Below, in pieces: positions 28,637 through 37,481 of a stretch of DNA of 64,000 nucleotides. Position 1 is the first letter of the stretch. Each line of letters begins with the position of its first letter. The stretch is from Oceanicoccus sagamiensis. Its GTDB lineage: Bacteria; Pseudomonadota; Gammaproteobacteria; Pseudomonadales; Dasaniaceae. The notes beneath the pieces are model-generated. The model had not been told where the DNA came from. It did not search any database and saw only the letters and a list, made by a program, of their open reading frames with translations. The DNA lies in NCBI RefSeq assembly GCF_002117105.1, contig NZ_CP019343.1, positions 806,001 through 870,000 of the forward strand. The letters run 5' to 3'. Position numbers and translations under genes: made by a program.

Positions 28637-28957
28637 TTAAGCGTCTTTAGCCGCTGCTTTCTCAGCCTTCACTTTGGCTGCGCGAGCTTTACGCACCTCT
28701 TTCGGGTCCGCAATCAAGGGCCGATAAATCTCTACTCGATCGCCCTCTTTAACCACTTCTTGCTGTGGTTTGGGTACCGCTTTACCAAACACCCCCATTT
28801 TGGCAGAAGCCAAATCCAGTTCGGGGAATTGGCCGACAATACCGGATTGCTCTGCCGCTGCAAACACCGTAGTACCTTCGGCGACTTCAACAGCAATAAT
28901 TTGCTGCTTATGGGGCAAGGCGTAGGTCACCTCAACTTTAATCATGCCATTACTCAT
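28637..28957 (-). CDS. rnfH: RnfH-family ubiquitin-like protein (UPF0125)
   Basis: The 106-residue product has the beta-grasp form of RnfH: IKVEVTYALPHKQQIIAVEVAEGTTVFAAAEQSGI...FPELDLASAKMGVFGKAV...VKEGDRVEIYRPLIADPKEVRKARA. The last segment is the family signature. The C-terminus is Lys/Ala-rich. Function is unclear; it always lies with ratA and smpB. Here it follows ratA by 14 bases in the same operon. Confidence 0.95.
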   Translation of the reverse strand: MSNGMIKVEVTYALPHKQQIIAVEVAEGTTVFAAAEQSGIVGQFPELDLASAKMGVFGKAVPKPQQEVVKEGDRVEIYRPLIADPKEVRKARAAKVKAEKAAAKDA

Positions 28958-28971
28958 AAGGGGTTAACTCA

Positions 28972-29421
28972 TTACTCACTTTGATGCACAGCGTGGGCCC
29001 TTTTAACCAGGGCATCCACCAAATCATCGGCCATGGGGTTAAACAGAGTTTTAACCGCCATGCTTAATAATCTATTGCTAATGGTAAATCTCAGCTGCAA
29101 GCTTACCTTGCAGGCAGAATCACTCAATGGCTGAACTGTCCAAATTCCAGCAAAATCATCAAAAGGGCCATCAACCAGGGTCATTTCTACTGTCGTTGGG
29201 CGTTGCAGACGATTTCGGGTAGTCAGACTATGACGTAAACCCGCCTTGGCTAAGTCCAACCGGGCCTCCATAAATTCACCCTGCTCATCGTCACCCTCAG
29301 CCAATACCTCCGTGCCCACGCAACCCTCCATATATTGGGGGTAAGCCGTCACATCGTTGATCAACGTGTAGACGCTGTCAGCCGCATAAGGCAATAAGGC
29401 ACTGCGGTTAATTTCCGTCAT
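28972..29421 (-). CDS. ratA: Ribosome association toxin-like START protein RatA
   Basis: RatA is a START-fold (coenzyme Q-binding/Coq10-like) protein; in E. coli overproduction blocks 70S assembly, while homologues assist ubiquinone. The 149 residues match: INRSALLPYAADSVYTLINDVTAYPQYMEGCVGTEVL...MEARLDLAKAGLRHSLTTRNRLQRP...FTISNRLLSMAVKTLFNPMADDLVDALVKRA. Conventional neighbours rnfH (downstream) and smpB (upstream, divergent) are present, but an SNF transporter gene is placed between ratA and smpB. Confidence 0.95.
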   Translation of the reverse strand: MTEINRSALLPYAADSVYTLINDVTAYPQYMEGCVGTEVLAEGDDEQGEFMEARLDLAKAGLRHSLTTRNRLQRPTTVEMTLVDGPFDDFAGIWTVQPLSDSACKVSLQLRFTISNRLLSMAVKTLFNPMADDLVDALVKRAHAVHQSE

Positions 29422-29436
29422 AGCTGGGCATCATTA

Positions 29437-30816
29437 TTAAACTAACTGGGTTTTAAGCCACGGGTAAAGTGACCATAAAAACACCACTAATACACCGGGC
29501 GCGGCAATATACCGCAAAAGCCAACGCCAAAGCCAAAATATTTGCGGGCTTTCTACGTACAACTCATCACGCAGGACTTCTTTGCGCATTTTCCAACCCA
29601 CAAACAGGGCAATAAGTACGCCTCCTATCGGCAACAACAGATTGGCAGTGACAAAGTCCAGCAAGTTAAAGACTGACATACCAAATACTTCAATATGCTG
29701 CCAGATATTAAACGAGAAGATGGTCACCAAACCCAGCAACCACACCACAATAATCATAACCACGGCAGCCGCTGGGCGCCACCAGCGAAACTGCTGTGCC
29801 AGCCAGGACGTGGCTGGTTCTAGCAGGGCCACACCCGAGGTAATTGCCGCCAAAGAGACCATCAGAAAAAACAGCGCCCCAAAATAATTGCCATAGATCA
29901 TATTGCCAAAACCGTAAGGCATCGCCACAAACATCAAACCCGGCCCCATCGCAGGCGCCATATTCAAACTGAAAACCAGCGGAAAAATAGCCAGACCAGC
30001 CAGTATTGACACCAGCGTATCCATCAGTACCACGGTCGAAACCATCCCCGTAATTGAGCGCTGGTCAGGCACATAGGCGCCATAGGCCATCATCGCCCCC
30101 ACCCCAATGCTCAAGGTAAAAAAAGCATGCCCCAGCGCCACCAACAAAGCTTCCTGGCTTAATGCAGAAAAATCCGGCTTAAATAAAAACTCGGCCGCCG
30201 CTTTAAAATCGCCGACCTGACTACTATAGATGGCCAGAGCAATCAGCATAATAAATAACAGCGGTAACAATAGACGGGCAGCGGCAGAAATCCCCCGCCG
30301 AACCCCTAGCGCTACAACCAACAATATAATCAGCAGAAACAAAGCCTGCCACTGCACTAGTAGCTCAGGGGCCGCCAACAAACTATTAAAGCTATCACCG
30401 GATAATTGCGCGCTGGCGGCAACAAACTCCCCTCCCAGTAACTTGCCAATATAGGCAAAGCCCCAACCGGCAATCACACTGTAATAGGACAAGACTAATA
30501 AACCGGCAATACAGCCCAGCCACCCAATCACCTGCCAGGCGGAAGAGGCCCCCGCCTCCAGGCTAACATCACGCATAGTACTCACCGGATTGGAGCGGCC
30601 GCGACTGCCCAGTACCACCTCGGCAATCATCACCGGCATCGCCACAACGACAATACAGATCAAATAGGCCAACACAAAGGCGGCACCGCCGTTTTCACCC
30701 GCCAGATAAGAAAACTTCCAGAGATTACCTAAACCGATGGTCGCGCCAGTGGTAGCGGCGACAAATGACCAACTGCGACGCCAACCCCGGCGCCTTGATT
30801 CATAATGATTATTCAT
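29437..30816 (-). CDS. Sodium-dependent transporter, SNF (NSS) family
   Basis: The 459-residue protein has the LeuT fold with about 11-12 hydrophobic helices. TM1 carries the family signature SFVAATTGATIGLGNLWKFSYLAGENGGAAFVLAYL; other blocks are VMIAEVVLGSRGRSNPVS, ALGHAFFTLSIGVGAMMAYGAYVP and the unwound TM6 region. It co-transports Na+ and an amino acid or related solute. It is inserted between ratA and smpB, genes that are usually adjacent, and is 15 bases upstream of ratA in the same direction. Substrate cannot be told. Confidence 0.92.
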   Translation of the reverse strand: MNNHYESRRRGWRRSWSFVAATTGATIGLGNLWKFSYLAGENGGAAFVLAYLICIVVVAMPVMIAEVVLGSRGRSNPVSTMRDVSLEAGASSAWQVIGWLGCIAGLLVLSYYSVIAGWGFAYIGKLLGGEFVAASAQLSGDSFNSLLAAPELLVQWQALFLLIILLVVALGVRRGISAAARLLLPLLFIMLIALAIYSSQVGDFKAAAEFLFKPDFSALSQEALLVALGHAFFTLSIGVGAMMAYGAYVPDQRSITGMVSTVVLMDTLVSILAGLAIFPLVFSLNMAPAMGPGLMFVAMPYGFGNMIYGNYFGALFFLMVSLAAITSGVALLEPATSWLAQQFRWWRPAAAVVMIIVVWLLGLVTIFSFNIWQHIEVFGMSVFNLLDFVTANLLLPIGGVLIALFVGWKMRKEVLRDELYVESPQIFWLWRWLLRYIAAPGVLVVFLWSLYPWLKTQLV

Positions 30817-30901
30817 GCAAAACAGTTATTCGTTAATAAGAAGCTTCTTTTTAACCCAGACCATTACGCTTTACCAGTGACAACCGCTATAATGCGCCGC
30901 T

Positions 30902-31378
30902 ATGGGCAAAAAGAAACCGAAACAATCCAGCAATACTATCGCGCAGAACAAAAAAGCGCGACATGACTATCACCTTGAGCAAAAGTTTGAGGCAGGCGTT
31001 CAGCTGCAAGGCTGGGAAGTCAAAAGCCTGCGCATGGGTGAAATCCAGATAACCGATACCTATGTACTGATGAAGGACGGTGAAGCCTTTCTGTTGGGTG
31101 CGCATATCAATCCATTAAAAACAGTTTCAACCCACTATGTGACCGACCCTACCCGTACCCGCAAATTGCTGCTGAACAAAAGGGAGCTAGCCAGGCTGCT
31201 GGAAGCGACCCAGCAGGATGGTCGTACTTGTGTCTGTACTGCGCTTTACTGGAAGGGGCACCTCGTCAAGGCCGAAATTTGCATCGCCAAGGGTAAGCAG
31301 CAGCACGACAAGCGTCAGGCTGAAAAAAATAAGGACTGGGATAAGCAGAAACAACGTATTATGCGTCACCCCAATTAA
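30902..31378 (+). CDS. smpB: SsrA-binding protein SmpB
   Basis: SmpB carries tmRNA to stalled ribosomes. The 158 residues show [45 protein letters not shown], the OB-fold, and the C-terminal tail [27 protein letters not shown] that enters the mRNA channel. Its RNA partner ssrA is 5.5 kb downstream on the same strand. Confidence 0.98.
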   Translation: MGKKKPKQSSNTIAQNKKARHDYHLEQKFEAGVQLQGWEVKSLRMGEIQITDTYVLMKDGEAFLLGAHINPLKTVSTHYVTDPTRTRKLLLNKRELARLLEATQQDGRTCVCTALYWKGHLVKAEICIAKGKQQHDKRQAEKNKDWDKQKQRIMRHPN

Positions 31379-31679
31379 GTTTTGCTGACTATCACTACCA
31401 CCCTCTTCCGAGTCATCATTCAACGCCCCCTACTCGCCTTATCTACCACAGGCGTAATGTTACCCAGAACAAATGCCTACAATAAGGCCAAGCATAGAAC
31501 AGCGTCGACATGTTAAGCCAATTGGAGATATCAATACTCACCTAACAGCCAAACATTGTAGGGTGGATTATAATCCACCAAGCCCAACCAAGAGCCGTCA
31601 TAACTGGTGGATTATAATCCACCCTACAAAAGTATTTGCTCTGGATAGTAAGACGCGCAGGTGGGAATGACGTGAGCAT
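31379..31679. other. Intergenic region with repeat copy 5
   Basis: It separates the convergent smpB and RND genes. It holds the palindromic element at 31558-31626, whose spacer AACCAAGAGCC matches copy 1 in orientation. I see no gene; short frames here only translate the repeat (VDYNPP). Confidence 0.7.
31558..31626 (+). repeat. Dispersed GTAGGGTGGATTATAATCCACC element, copy 5
   Basis: Both 22-base arms are perfect inverted copies. Orientation by spacer is the same as copy 1 at 17862 and opposite to copies 3 and 4. Confidence 0.9.
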
Positions 31680-34600
31680 TTAGGAAGGAGCAGCTTCAGC
31701 CTCTGATACTTCAAAAGGGCGCTTCCTGGTCATTAATAAAAAGGCAACCGGCACAAAGTAAAACGAGACCAATGTGGTCAACACGGTGCCGCCAGCAATC
31801 ACCACCGCAAAAGGCGGCCAGAATTGCCCTCCCGCTAAAATTAACGGCAAAAAGCCCATTACCGTGGTAATGGTGGTCGCCACAATATGCCGACTACAGT
31901 GCATAACCCCGGTCACTATCGCATCGGTATTACCAGCCACCGCCGCCGGATTGGATTTTAATTCCGCCAAAATAACAATAGCCGCATTAATTGCCAGACC
32001 GATTAAACCCATCAAACCAATAATGGGCATAAAGCCAAACGAAGCCCCGGAACCAAATAGCGCCAATATCCCCAAGCCCGCCGCCTGAATGGCAACAATA
32101 AAAATGGTGATGCTTAACCTAAATGAGTTAAAGGAAATCACCACCGCCACCACCAGCAACACTAAAATAAGACCCAGCGAACCCACCAGTTTGCCTACCG
32201 CATCATCACGTTGCTCATCTTCACCAGCAAATTCCAGATAAAACCCCTGCGGTAAATTCACACCGTTTTGATCCAACGATTGCTTAACCCGCGCCAGAAC
32301 CACCGAGGGCAACACACCATCACGAATAAACACCTGCACAGTATTAATCCGTCGGCTATCACGGCGCGGAATAGAACCAATCGCCGGGCGAATTTCAACG
32401 TCACCGATGGCCGCATAAGGAATCGGTGACGTGGGCTCATGAGTATCCCCTGGCAACAATAACCAGCTGTGCACCCGACTTAAATCTACTTGGCGCAAAC
32501 CATGGGCCTGCACACGTACCGGCAAGGATTGAGTATCTTCTAATACTGATGCAGAAATGGAACCATCCACCGCTTCATGTAATTGCTCTGAGATATCGGT
32601 CAGACCTAACTGCCCTGCCCGCGCTAAATTCTCATCGACATTTAACCAGACTTTGGGGACCGCCTCAGACAAACTGGTGCGCACATGCACAACATCCTGC
32701 AAGCCCATCGCCTGCAAACGAACCTGCTCACCTAATTGCTTAAGCACTTCTAAATCTGGCCCCACCAGACGCACTTCAACCGGCGCATTAAATGGAGGGC
32801 CCTGTTCAAGACGACGAATCAAAACCTGCGCCTCAGGAAATGTATCATCCAGATGCTTTTGTAAATAAGGCACAATATGATCAACGTCAGAAAAATGCTC
32901 CGTGGTTAACATCGCATGAGCAAAATACTGGGAATTATTTTTACCTTGCATCACATTGTAATAAAACAAAGGAGCGCTGCGGCCAATAAACCAATGCAGG
33001 CTTTTAACCCCTTCTACCTGATTAATTTCTTCGCTTAATTTTTCTGTCAGCTCTTGGGTTTGCTCAATACTGGAAGCTACCGGTAAATAAACTTCAAGAT
33101 TGATCATGTCACGATCGGCAGGCGGGAAAAACTGCTCTGGAATAGTAGAGCCCAGAAAAAACCCCAGCAAAGGCAATACTGCGACCATCACCACCACTTG
33201 CTTTGGACGCTTAAGACACCACTCAATCGACTGGCGAAAACCGGGTGACCATTTTTTTAATCTGAACCCGTGGTAAAACCAACCCTCTTTATCATCGCGG
33301 GCCAGAAAGCGCCCAGACAAACCTGCAATCACCAAATGGGAAATTAAATAAGAACCAAGCAGTGAAAATAACACCGTAAAACCAAGCCCACCGACAAACT
33401 CACCAGCAGAACCTGGCATTAATAAAATCGGCATAAAGGTTAAAATAGTGGTTAAGGTTGAACCCAATAAAGGCAGCCATAAATGTTTGACCGCTTTTTG
33501 CGTTGCTTGCAAACCACTTAAGCCACTGCGCTTAAACCGGTCGACGGTATCCACCATCACAATCGCGTTATCGACCATAATGCCAAGCGACACAATCAAA
33601 CCAGTAATCGACATCTGGTGAATCGGCATACCGATAAAATTCATACAGGCAAAAGCAAATAAAACGGTTAGAGGCAAGGCCGCCGAAACAACAACTGCGG
33701 CTCGCCAACCCAGAGCAAACAGCAATACCACGGAGATCAATACAAAACCTAAAATAATATTATTGGTTAATTCGCCCAGCCGTGACGTGGTGTAATGCTC
33801 TTGATCAAAAATCGTTTTAATTTTTATATTGGCGGGCAGTTCACTTTGCACACTCTCTAAAGCAGTCTCAACACTGGCTGACCAGATATCGCTGCGCTGG
33901 TCCGCCAGCATACGTATACCCACAATCACCGCAGGCTTGCCATCTACAATCGCCAAATCTCTTGCAGGGGTTTTGGCCTGACGACTAACTTTAGCAATAT
34001 CGCCGATTTGCACCGAACTGCCATCGGCATTTTGACGCAGCGGTACCTGGCGAATGCGATCCAGGGTATCCAGCGCACCATCCACTTCTACTGCAGTGCG
34101 AATACGATTGTTATGAATTTCACCGGCGGTCACTTTGGCATCGCCTTTATTAATGGCTGAACCAATATCATGGGGAGAAAAGCCTAATAACACTGCTTTA
34201 GCCGCATTAACATCAACCACCACTTCTTCTTCTGGGCCGCCTTGAATAGCCACATAGTCAGTACCGGGCAAACCCCGTAAGCGACTTTTTAATTCTTCCG
34301 CATAGCGTCCCAGTAATAGAATGTCCGGTTCAACACCATCAAACTCCCAGGTTAAGGCCGCAATCAAAGTATAGGGATAACCGGTTCGCTCTTCTAACAC
34401 AGGGGTATCTGCGCCACGGGGCAATGCCGGCTCAGTTTGTCTTAACTTATCCCTGACTTCAGCCCATACCGTATCTGTTTGTGCCATGGTGACGGCATCT
34501 TTAAGCTCTATAGTCAGCGATGAAAAACCGGCACTGGAGCGCGAATCAATATGCAAGACCTCGGGCATTTCCCGCAGGGCATTTTCTAAAGGCTCAGTGA

Positions 34601-34778
34601 CCAGCGCTTCGACCCGCTCGGCACTGGCACCGGGGAAAACTGTGGTTGCAAAAGCATGACGGTTGGCAATACGAGGGTCTTCATCGCGGGGCAGTGCATG
34701 TAAGGCCGATAAACCCGCAACAATAATCAGCGAAATTAATAACGCAAAGGCCCGGGGATTATTTAGTAAGGCATTCAT
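31680..34778 (-). CDS. RND-family efflux pump, inner membrane subunit
   Basis: The 1032-residue protein is a proton-driven RND transporter of the AcrB/MmpL-like HAE group. TM1 lies at residues 13-32 (FALLISLIIVAGLSALHAL), followed by porter text (TTVFPGASAERVEALVTEPLENALREMPEV). TM4 carries the proton-relay pair in GIMVDNAIVMVDTVDRF, and a second repeat follows (IIGLMGLIGLAINAAIVILAEL). Its stop-start overlap with the gene at 34778 shows translational coupling. It is divergent from a TetR gene with a clear operator. The outer membrane partner is not in the window. Substrate unknown; this subfamily often exports drugs or metabolites. Confidence 0.94.
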   Translation of the reverse strand: MNALLNNPRAFALLISLIIVAGLSALHALPRDEDPRIANRHAFATTVFPGASAERVEALVTEPLENALREMPEVLHIDSRSSAGFSSLTIELKDAVTMAQTDTVWAEVRDKLRQTEPALPRGADTPVLEERTGYPYTLIAALTWEFDGVEPDILLLGRYAEELKSRLRGLPGTDYVAIQGGPEEEVVVDVNAAKAVLLGFSPHDIGSAINKGDAKVTAGEIHNNRIRTAVEVDGALDTLDRIRQVPLRQNADGSSVQIGDIAKVSRQAKTPARDLAIVDGKPAVIVGIRMLADQRSDIWSASVETALESVQSELPANIKIKTIFDQEHYTTSRLGELTNNIILGFVLISVVLLFALGWRAAVVVSAALPLTVLFAFACMNFIGMPIHQMSITGLIVSLGIMVDNAIVMVDTVDRFKRSGLSGLQATQKAVKHLWLPLLGSTLTTILTFMPILLMPGSAGEFVGGLGFTVLFSLLGSYLISHLVIAGLSGRFLARDDKEGWFYHGFRLKKWSPGFRQSIEWCLKRPKQVVVMVAVLPLLGFFLGSTIPEQFFPPADRDMINLEVYLPVASSIEQTQELTEKLSEEINQVEGVKSLHWFIGRSAPLFYYNVMQGKNNSQYFAHAMLTTEHFSDVDHIVPYLQKHLDDTFPEAQVLIRRLEQGPPFNAPVEVRLVGPDLEVLKQLGEQVRLQAMGLQDVVHVRTSLSEAVPKVWLNVDENLARAGQLGLTDISEQLHEAVDGSISASVLEDTQSLPVRVQAHGLRQVDLSRVHSWLLLPGDTHEPTSPIPYAAIGDVEIRPAIGSIPRRDSRRINTVQVFIRDGVLPSVVLARVKQSLDQNGVNLPQGFYLEFAGEDEQRDDAVGKLVGSLGLILVLLVVAVVISFNSFRLSITIFIVAIQAAGLGILALFGSGASFGFMPIIGLMGLIGLAINAAIVILAELKSNPAAVAGNTDAIVTGVMHCSRHIVATTITTVMGFLPLILAGGQFWPPFAVVIAGGTVLTTLVSFYFVPVAFLLMTRKRPFEVSEAEAAPS

Positions 34779-35884
34779 TATTGCGCACCGCTGCTAGCGC
34801 TTGATAACCTCACCGACAAACCGGGTACCACTCTATGCAAGCCAGCGGAAATAACTGGCTCACCCTGATTTATCGCGCCTTTTACAAAAGCGCGACCGTC
34901 CGCCATATATAATAATTCAATACTTCTGGCTTCAATGGTATAGAGGTCGCTGCCCGCTTGTGGCACCAGCACATAGACATTCCACATCCCCCTAACCCCA
35001 GAGGCCAGCGATGAATCGGTTAACCAAAAACCGGGCTGCTGAATACGTTCAGGCACATGCAAATAAACCATTTCACCATCAACAGCTTCGGGCACGGCGG
35101 GCATGGCTATGCGTACAGAGGAAGTACGCGTCATAGCATCCACATTGGTAGCAATCGCCATCACTTTCGCCTGCATATCTTTACCGGCAACTTGAATCAC
35201 AACAGGGGCACCCACACTCAATGCACTGACCAATCGAGTCGGTACTCCCACACGCGCTTCTTCCTGACCCTGCTCTAATAACCTAAATATAATATGGCCG
35301 GGCTGGGCGATACTGCCAGAATCACTATAGCGATAAGCAATCTCCCCAGCATAGGGAGCCACTAACTGGTGCTTCGATAACATAGTCTCTGCTGAAGCCT
35401 GCCTGGCTTTAAGGCTCATCAACTGGGCGTTGAGGGAAGCGATTTCTGCCATTAGCTCATCAATACGCTGCTCCGCCGCATAGCCCTTGCTGTTTAACTC
35501 CCGCTCTCGCTTAAGCTTAAGCTTGGCTAAATCCAGCCGGGCATTAATATCATCCCCCGAGGCTTCAATTTCTGCGATCTCAGCATTGAGCAAGCGATTA
35601 TCCAGTTGCGCCAAAACCTGACCCTGACTAACCCTGTCCCCCTCATCGACCATGACCTGCTCAATAGTCCCTGCCACTTCAAAGCCCAGCTCCGCCCGCT
35701 GGCGGGCCTGCACCTGGCCAACAAAATAACGATCAATCGTATATTCAGGCACCTGAACAGCAGGCTTAGCGACAACCTGATGAAAATAGGGCTCAGGGCT
35801 GACCTCACCGGACTCGCAACCGGATAGCAGCGCCACAACGGCGAGGATAAAGGGCAATAATAAAGGCTTGGCTAGCTTATACAC
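34778..35884 (-). CDS. RND efflux periplasmic adaptor lipoprotein (MFP)
   Basis: The 368-residue adaptor has a lipoprotein signal (LLLPFILAVVALLSGCESG, Cys about 23), a lipoyl half (VGQVQARQRAELGFEVAGTIEQVMVDEGDRVSQGQVLAQLD), a coiled-coil hairpin (residues about 95-160), the second lipoyl half (LVAPYAGEIAYRYSDSGSIAQPG) and beta-barrel and membrane-proximal domains. It links the inner membrane pump to an outer membrane channel. It overlaps the pump gene by one base. A triple 13-bp tandem repeat lies immediately upstream of its start. Confidence 0.93.
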   Translation of the reverse strand: MYKLAKPLLLPFILAVVALLSGCESGEVSPEPYFHQVVAKPAVQVPEYTIDRYFVGQVQARQRAELGFEVAGTIEQVMVDEGDRVSQGQVLAQLDNRLLNAEIAEIEASGDDINARLDLAKLKLKRERELNSKGYAAEQRIDELMAEIASLNAQLMSLKARQASAETMLSKHQLVAPYAGEIAYRYSDSGSIAQPGHIIFRLLEQGQEEARVGVPTRLVSALSVGAPVVIQVAGKDMQAKVMAIATNVDAMTRTSSVRIAMPAVPEAVDGEMVYLHVPERIQQPGFWLTDSSLASGVRGMWNVYVLVPQAGSDLYTIEARSIELLYMADGRAFVKGAINQGEPVISAGLHRVVPGLSVRLSSASSGAQ

Positions 35885-35898
35885 TGGATACCATCCGA

Positions 35899-35937
35899 AG
35901 TACTGATAGAGAGTACTGATAAAGAGTATTGATCAAA
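35899..35937. repeat. Three 13-bp tandem repeats in the adaptor-gene leader
   Basis: AGTACTGATAGAG, AGTACTGATAAAG and AGTATTGATCAAA follow one another without gaps, 15-53 bases before the adaptor start codon. Such repeats near the ribosome site can change expression by copy-number variation, but this is inferred. Confidence 0.7.
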
Positions 35938-35957
35938 AGGTCGGTCAAAATACCAAA

Positions 35958-35977
35958 ACTAGACTGGACAGTCTAGT
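35958..35977. promoter_or_regulatory. TetR-type operator between the RND genes and tetR
   Basis: ACTAGACTG-GA-CAGTCTAGT is a perfect 9-bp inverted repeat with a two-base centre, about 55 bases before tetR and 75 bases before the adaptor gene. Form and position fit the binding site of the adjacent TetR repressor, which would control both directions. Confidence 0.85.
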
Positions 35978-36031
35978 ATGATTTTGGTGAAATAGGCCCC
36001 TTTATCCAACACGGCCAATCAATGATCAACC

Positions 36032-36652
36032 ATGACCAGTACTAACCGCCGCAGTAAAAGCGAAGAAAAACGCCAGCAAATCCTGAGCGCCGCCAGCGAC
36101 CTGTTCTTAACCAGGAGCTTTGAAGGTGCCAGTATGGATCAGGTAGCCGTTGCTGCAGGGGTCTCTAAACAAACCGTCTATAGCCACTTTGGCAGCAAAG
36201 AAGAACTGTTTTCGGCGATTATCGAGTACAAACTGGCCATCCACGATATTACCGATGAATTATTTGATAAAAACCGCCCGGTACATGATGTATTGCTGGA
36301 ACTGGCGGAACACTTTACTAAGCTATTAATGAGCGAAGAGGCCATCTCTATTTTCAGAGTCTGTATTGCCGACGCCTCCAAAAAAGACAAAGGTCGAGTC
36401 GCCAAACTATTTGTAGAAGCAGGCCCCAAACGGCTCACATCCCTCTTTAAGTGCTACCTTGAAGAACAGAACCAAATGGGCACCCTGCAAATCGATAACC
36501 CCGGCTTTGCCGCCCAGCAGTTTCTCTATATGATCAAGGCGGAAGCCTATTCATTAAAAACTCTGGGGCAGGAAGACCCCCAGCATACGCAAGACCTACC
36601 CGCCTATATCCAAAGCTGTGTTAGCGTGTTTGAAAAAGCCTACCTCCAATAG
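36032..36652 (+). CDS. TetR/AcrR-family transcriptional repressor
   Basis: The 206-residue protein has an N-terminal helix-turn-helix (RQQILSAASDLFLTRSFEGASMDQVAVAAGVSKQTVYSHFGSKEELFSAII, residues about 14-62) and a C-terminal ligand domain of the AefR-like type. It is divergent from the RND efflux genes and probably represses them by binding the 20-bp palindrome at 35958-35977; the ligand may be a pump substrate. Confidence 0.93.
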   Translation: MTSTNRRSKSEEKRQQILSAASDLFLTRSFEGASMDQVAVAAGVSKQTVYSHFGSKEELFSAIIEYKLAIHDITDELFDKNRPVHDVLLELAEHFTKLLMSEEAISIFRVCIADASKKDKGRVAKLFVEAGPKRLTSLFKCYLEEQNQMGTLQIDNPGFAAQQFLYMIKAEAYSLKTLGQEDPQHTQDLPAYIQSCVSVFEKAYLQ

Positions 36653-36922
36653 CCTTGGCTGCCTTCCAATGAATATCTATTTACAGGCTTTTTTTAAGAC
36701 ATAAATCCTCTAATAAGCCAGTTGAAATCTCTATAAATTACGCCATATTTAAAGAGGTACTTGATACCGTGATCGCTCTCCCATAGGAGAGCCAGAGGGT
36801 GCGGGACAGCGCAAAGCTGCCCGCGCCCTTTGTACATTAAAGTATATTATTGCGGTTAAATTCCCCCACCCTCTACCTAAACCCCACGCTGCCGGTGTAC
36901 AATTGCCCTGTTCACAAGTTTC
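36653..36922. other. Intergenic region upstream of ssrA
   Basis: Two hairpins are seen: GCTCTC-CCATAG-GAGAGC at 36775-36792 and a longer one whose arms AGGGTGCGGG and CCCGCGCCCT lie at 36796-36828, followed by TTTG; the second may end the tetR transcript. The word TACAAT at 36898-36903 is a good -10 box for ssrA. No gene is seen. Confidence 0.5.
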
Positions 36923-37318
36923 GGGGCCGATTTGGATTCGACGCCGGTTACAAAACTTATGTGTGCATGCCGTGATGGTAGCCAATCACGTTAATCCAAA
37001 GCTGCAAACTATTAGTTGCCAACGATGACAACTACGGTGCTCAACTAGCTGCGTAAGTAGCTTTTTGTTGTACCTTCTAGTGGATGCGTCCGCTAGCGGC
37101 CTTTAGCAAGGTGCCAGTACCGCGCTAATGTCCGTCACTCAGAACTGGATCGCTGTGAAACCGCGCCTGAGGTGGATCTGCTAAACATTAATCAGGATCG
37201 CCAAACTCGTCCTGCCCGTCGGGCTGAATGCGGCTAAATTTAATTGACGGAATCTAAGCATGTAGAGCGCTAAGCAGCGGACTGACGGACGCGGGTTCAA
37301 TTCCCGCCGGCTCCACCA
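36923..37318 (+). ncRNA. ssrA: Transfer-messenger RNA (tmRNA)
   Basis: tmRNA rescues stalled ribosomes and tags their products for proteolysis. The 5' end GGGGCCGATTTGGATTCGACG and 3' end ...GGGTTCAATTCCCGCCGGCTCCACCA form the tRNA-like part: GGGGCC pairs with GGCTCC in the acceptor stem, and the T-arm is CGGGTTCAATTCCCG. The tag frame at 37018-37056 encodes ANDDNYGAQLAA and ends TAA. Length of 396 bases includes the encoded CCA. Its 3' end serves as the attachment site of the downstream island: the last 24 bases are repeated in imperfect form at 46973-46995, and the apparent original terminator is now 9.7 kb away. Confidence 0.98.
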
Positions 37319-37319
37319 A
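37296..37319 (+). other. attL of the island (3' end of ssrA)
   Basis: TTCAATTCCCGCCGGCTCCACCAA covers the T-loop to the CCA end of tmRNA. It is repeated at 46973-46995 with one base missing. Integration in tmRNA 3' ends is a common habit of P4-type integrases, and the intact ssrA copy is on the integrase side. Confidence 0.85.
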
Positions 37320-37350
37320 GTACACATTCGACAACATTCGTGAATGTACC

Positions 37351-37387
37351 TAAAAGGCTAGTAACCACAAGGTTTCTAGCCTTTTTT
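37351..37387 (+). terminator. Island-supplied terminator after ssrA
   Basis: AAGGCTAG at 37354-37361 pairs with CTAGCCTT at 37376-37383, followed by TTTTTTAT. It ends ssrA transcription now that the original terminator has been displaced beyond the island. Confidence 0.85.
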
Positions 37388-37433
37388 ATGCCCACCAGCA
37401 TACGCTTAGGCATTGTAACATCCGCTATTTAAT

Positions 37434-37453
37434 GCAACACTGAATGTAACATC
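37434..37453 (+). repeat. Left arm-like repeat of the island
   Basis: GCAACACTGAATGTAACATC matches GTAACACTGGAAGTAACATC at 46901-46920 in 17 of 20 bases and in the same orientation. A shorter TGTAACATC also lies at 37414. These may be arm sites for the integrase or binding sites of AlpA or the RHH protein. Confidence 0.6.
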
Positions 37454-37481
37454 AGGCTAACCACCGGAACACAGTGTTACA

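Noticed and set aside
36749-36985. 78-codon minus frame overlapping ssrA
   Set aside because: Overlaps the tmRNA 5' end and hairpins; no coding support.
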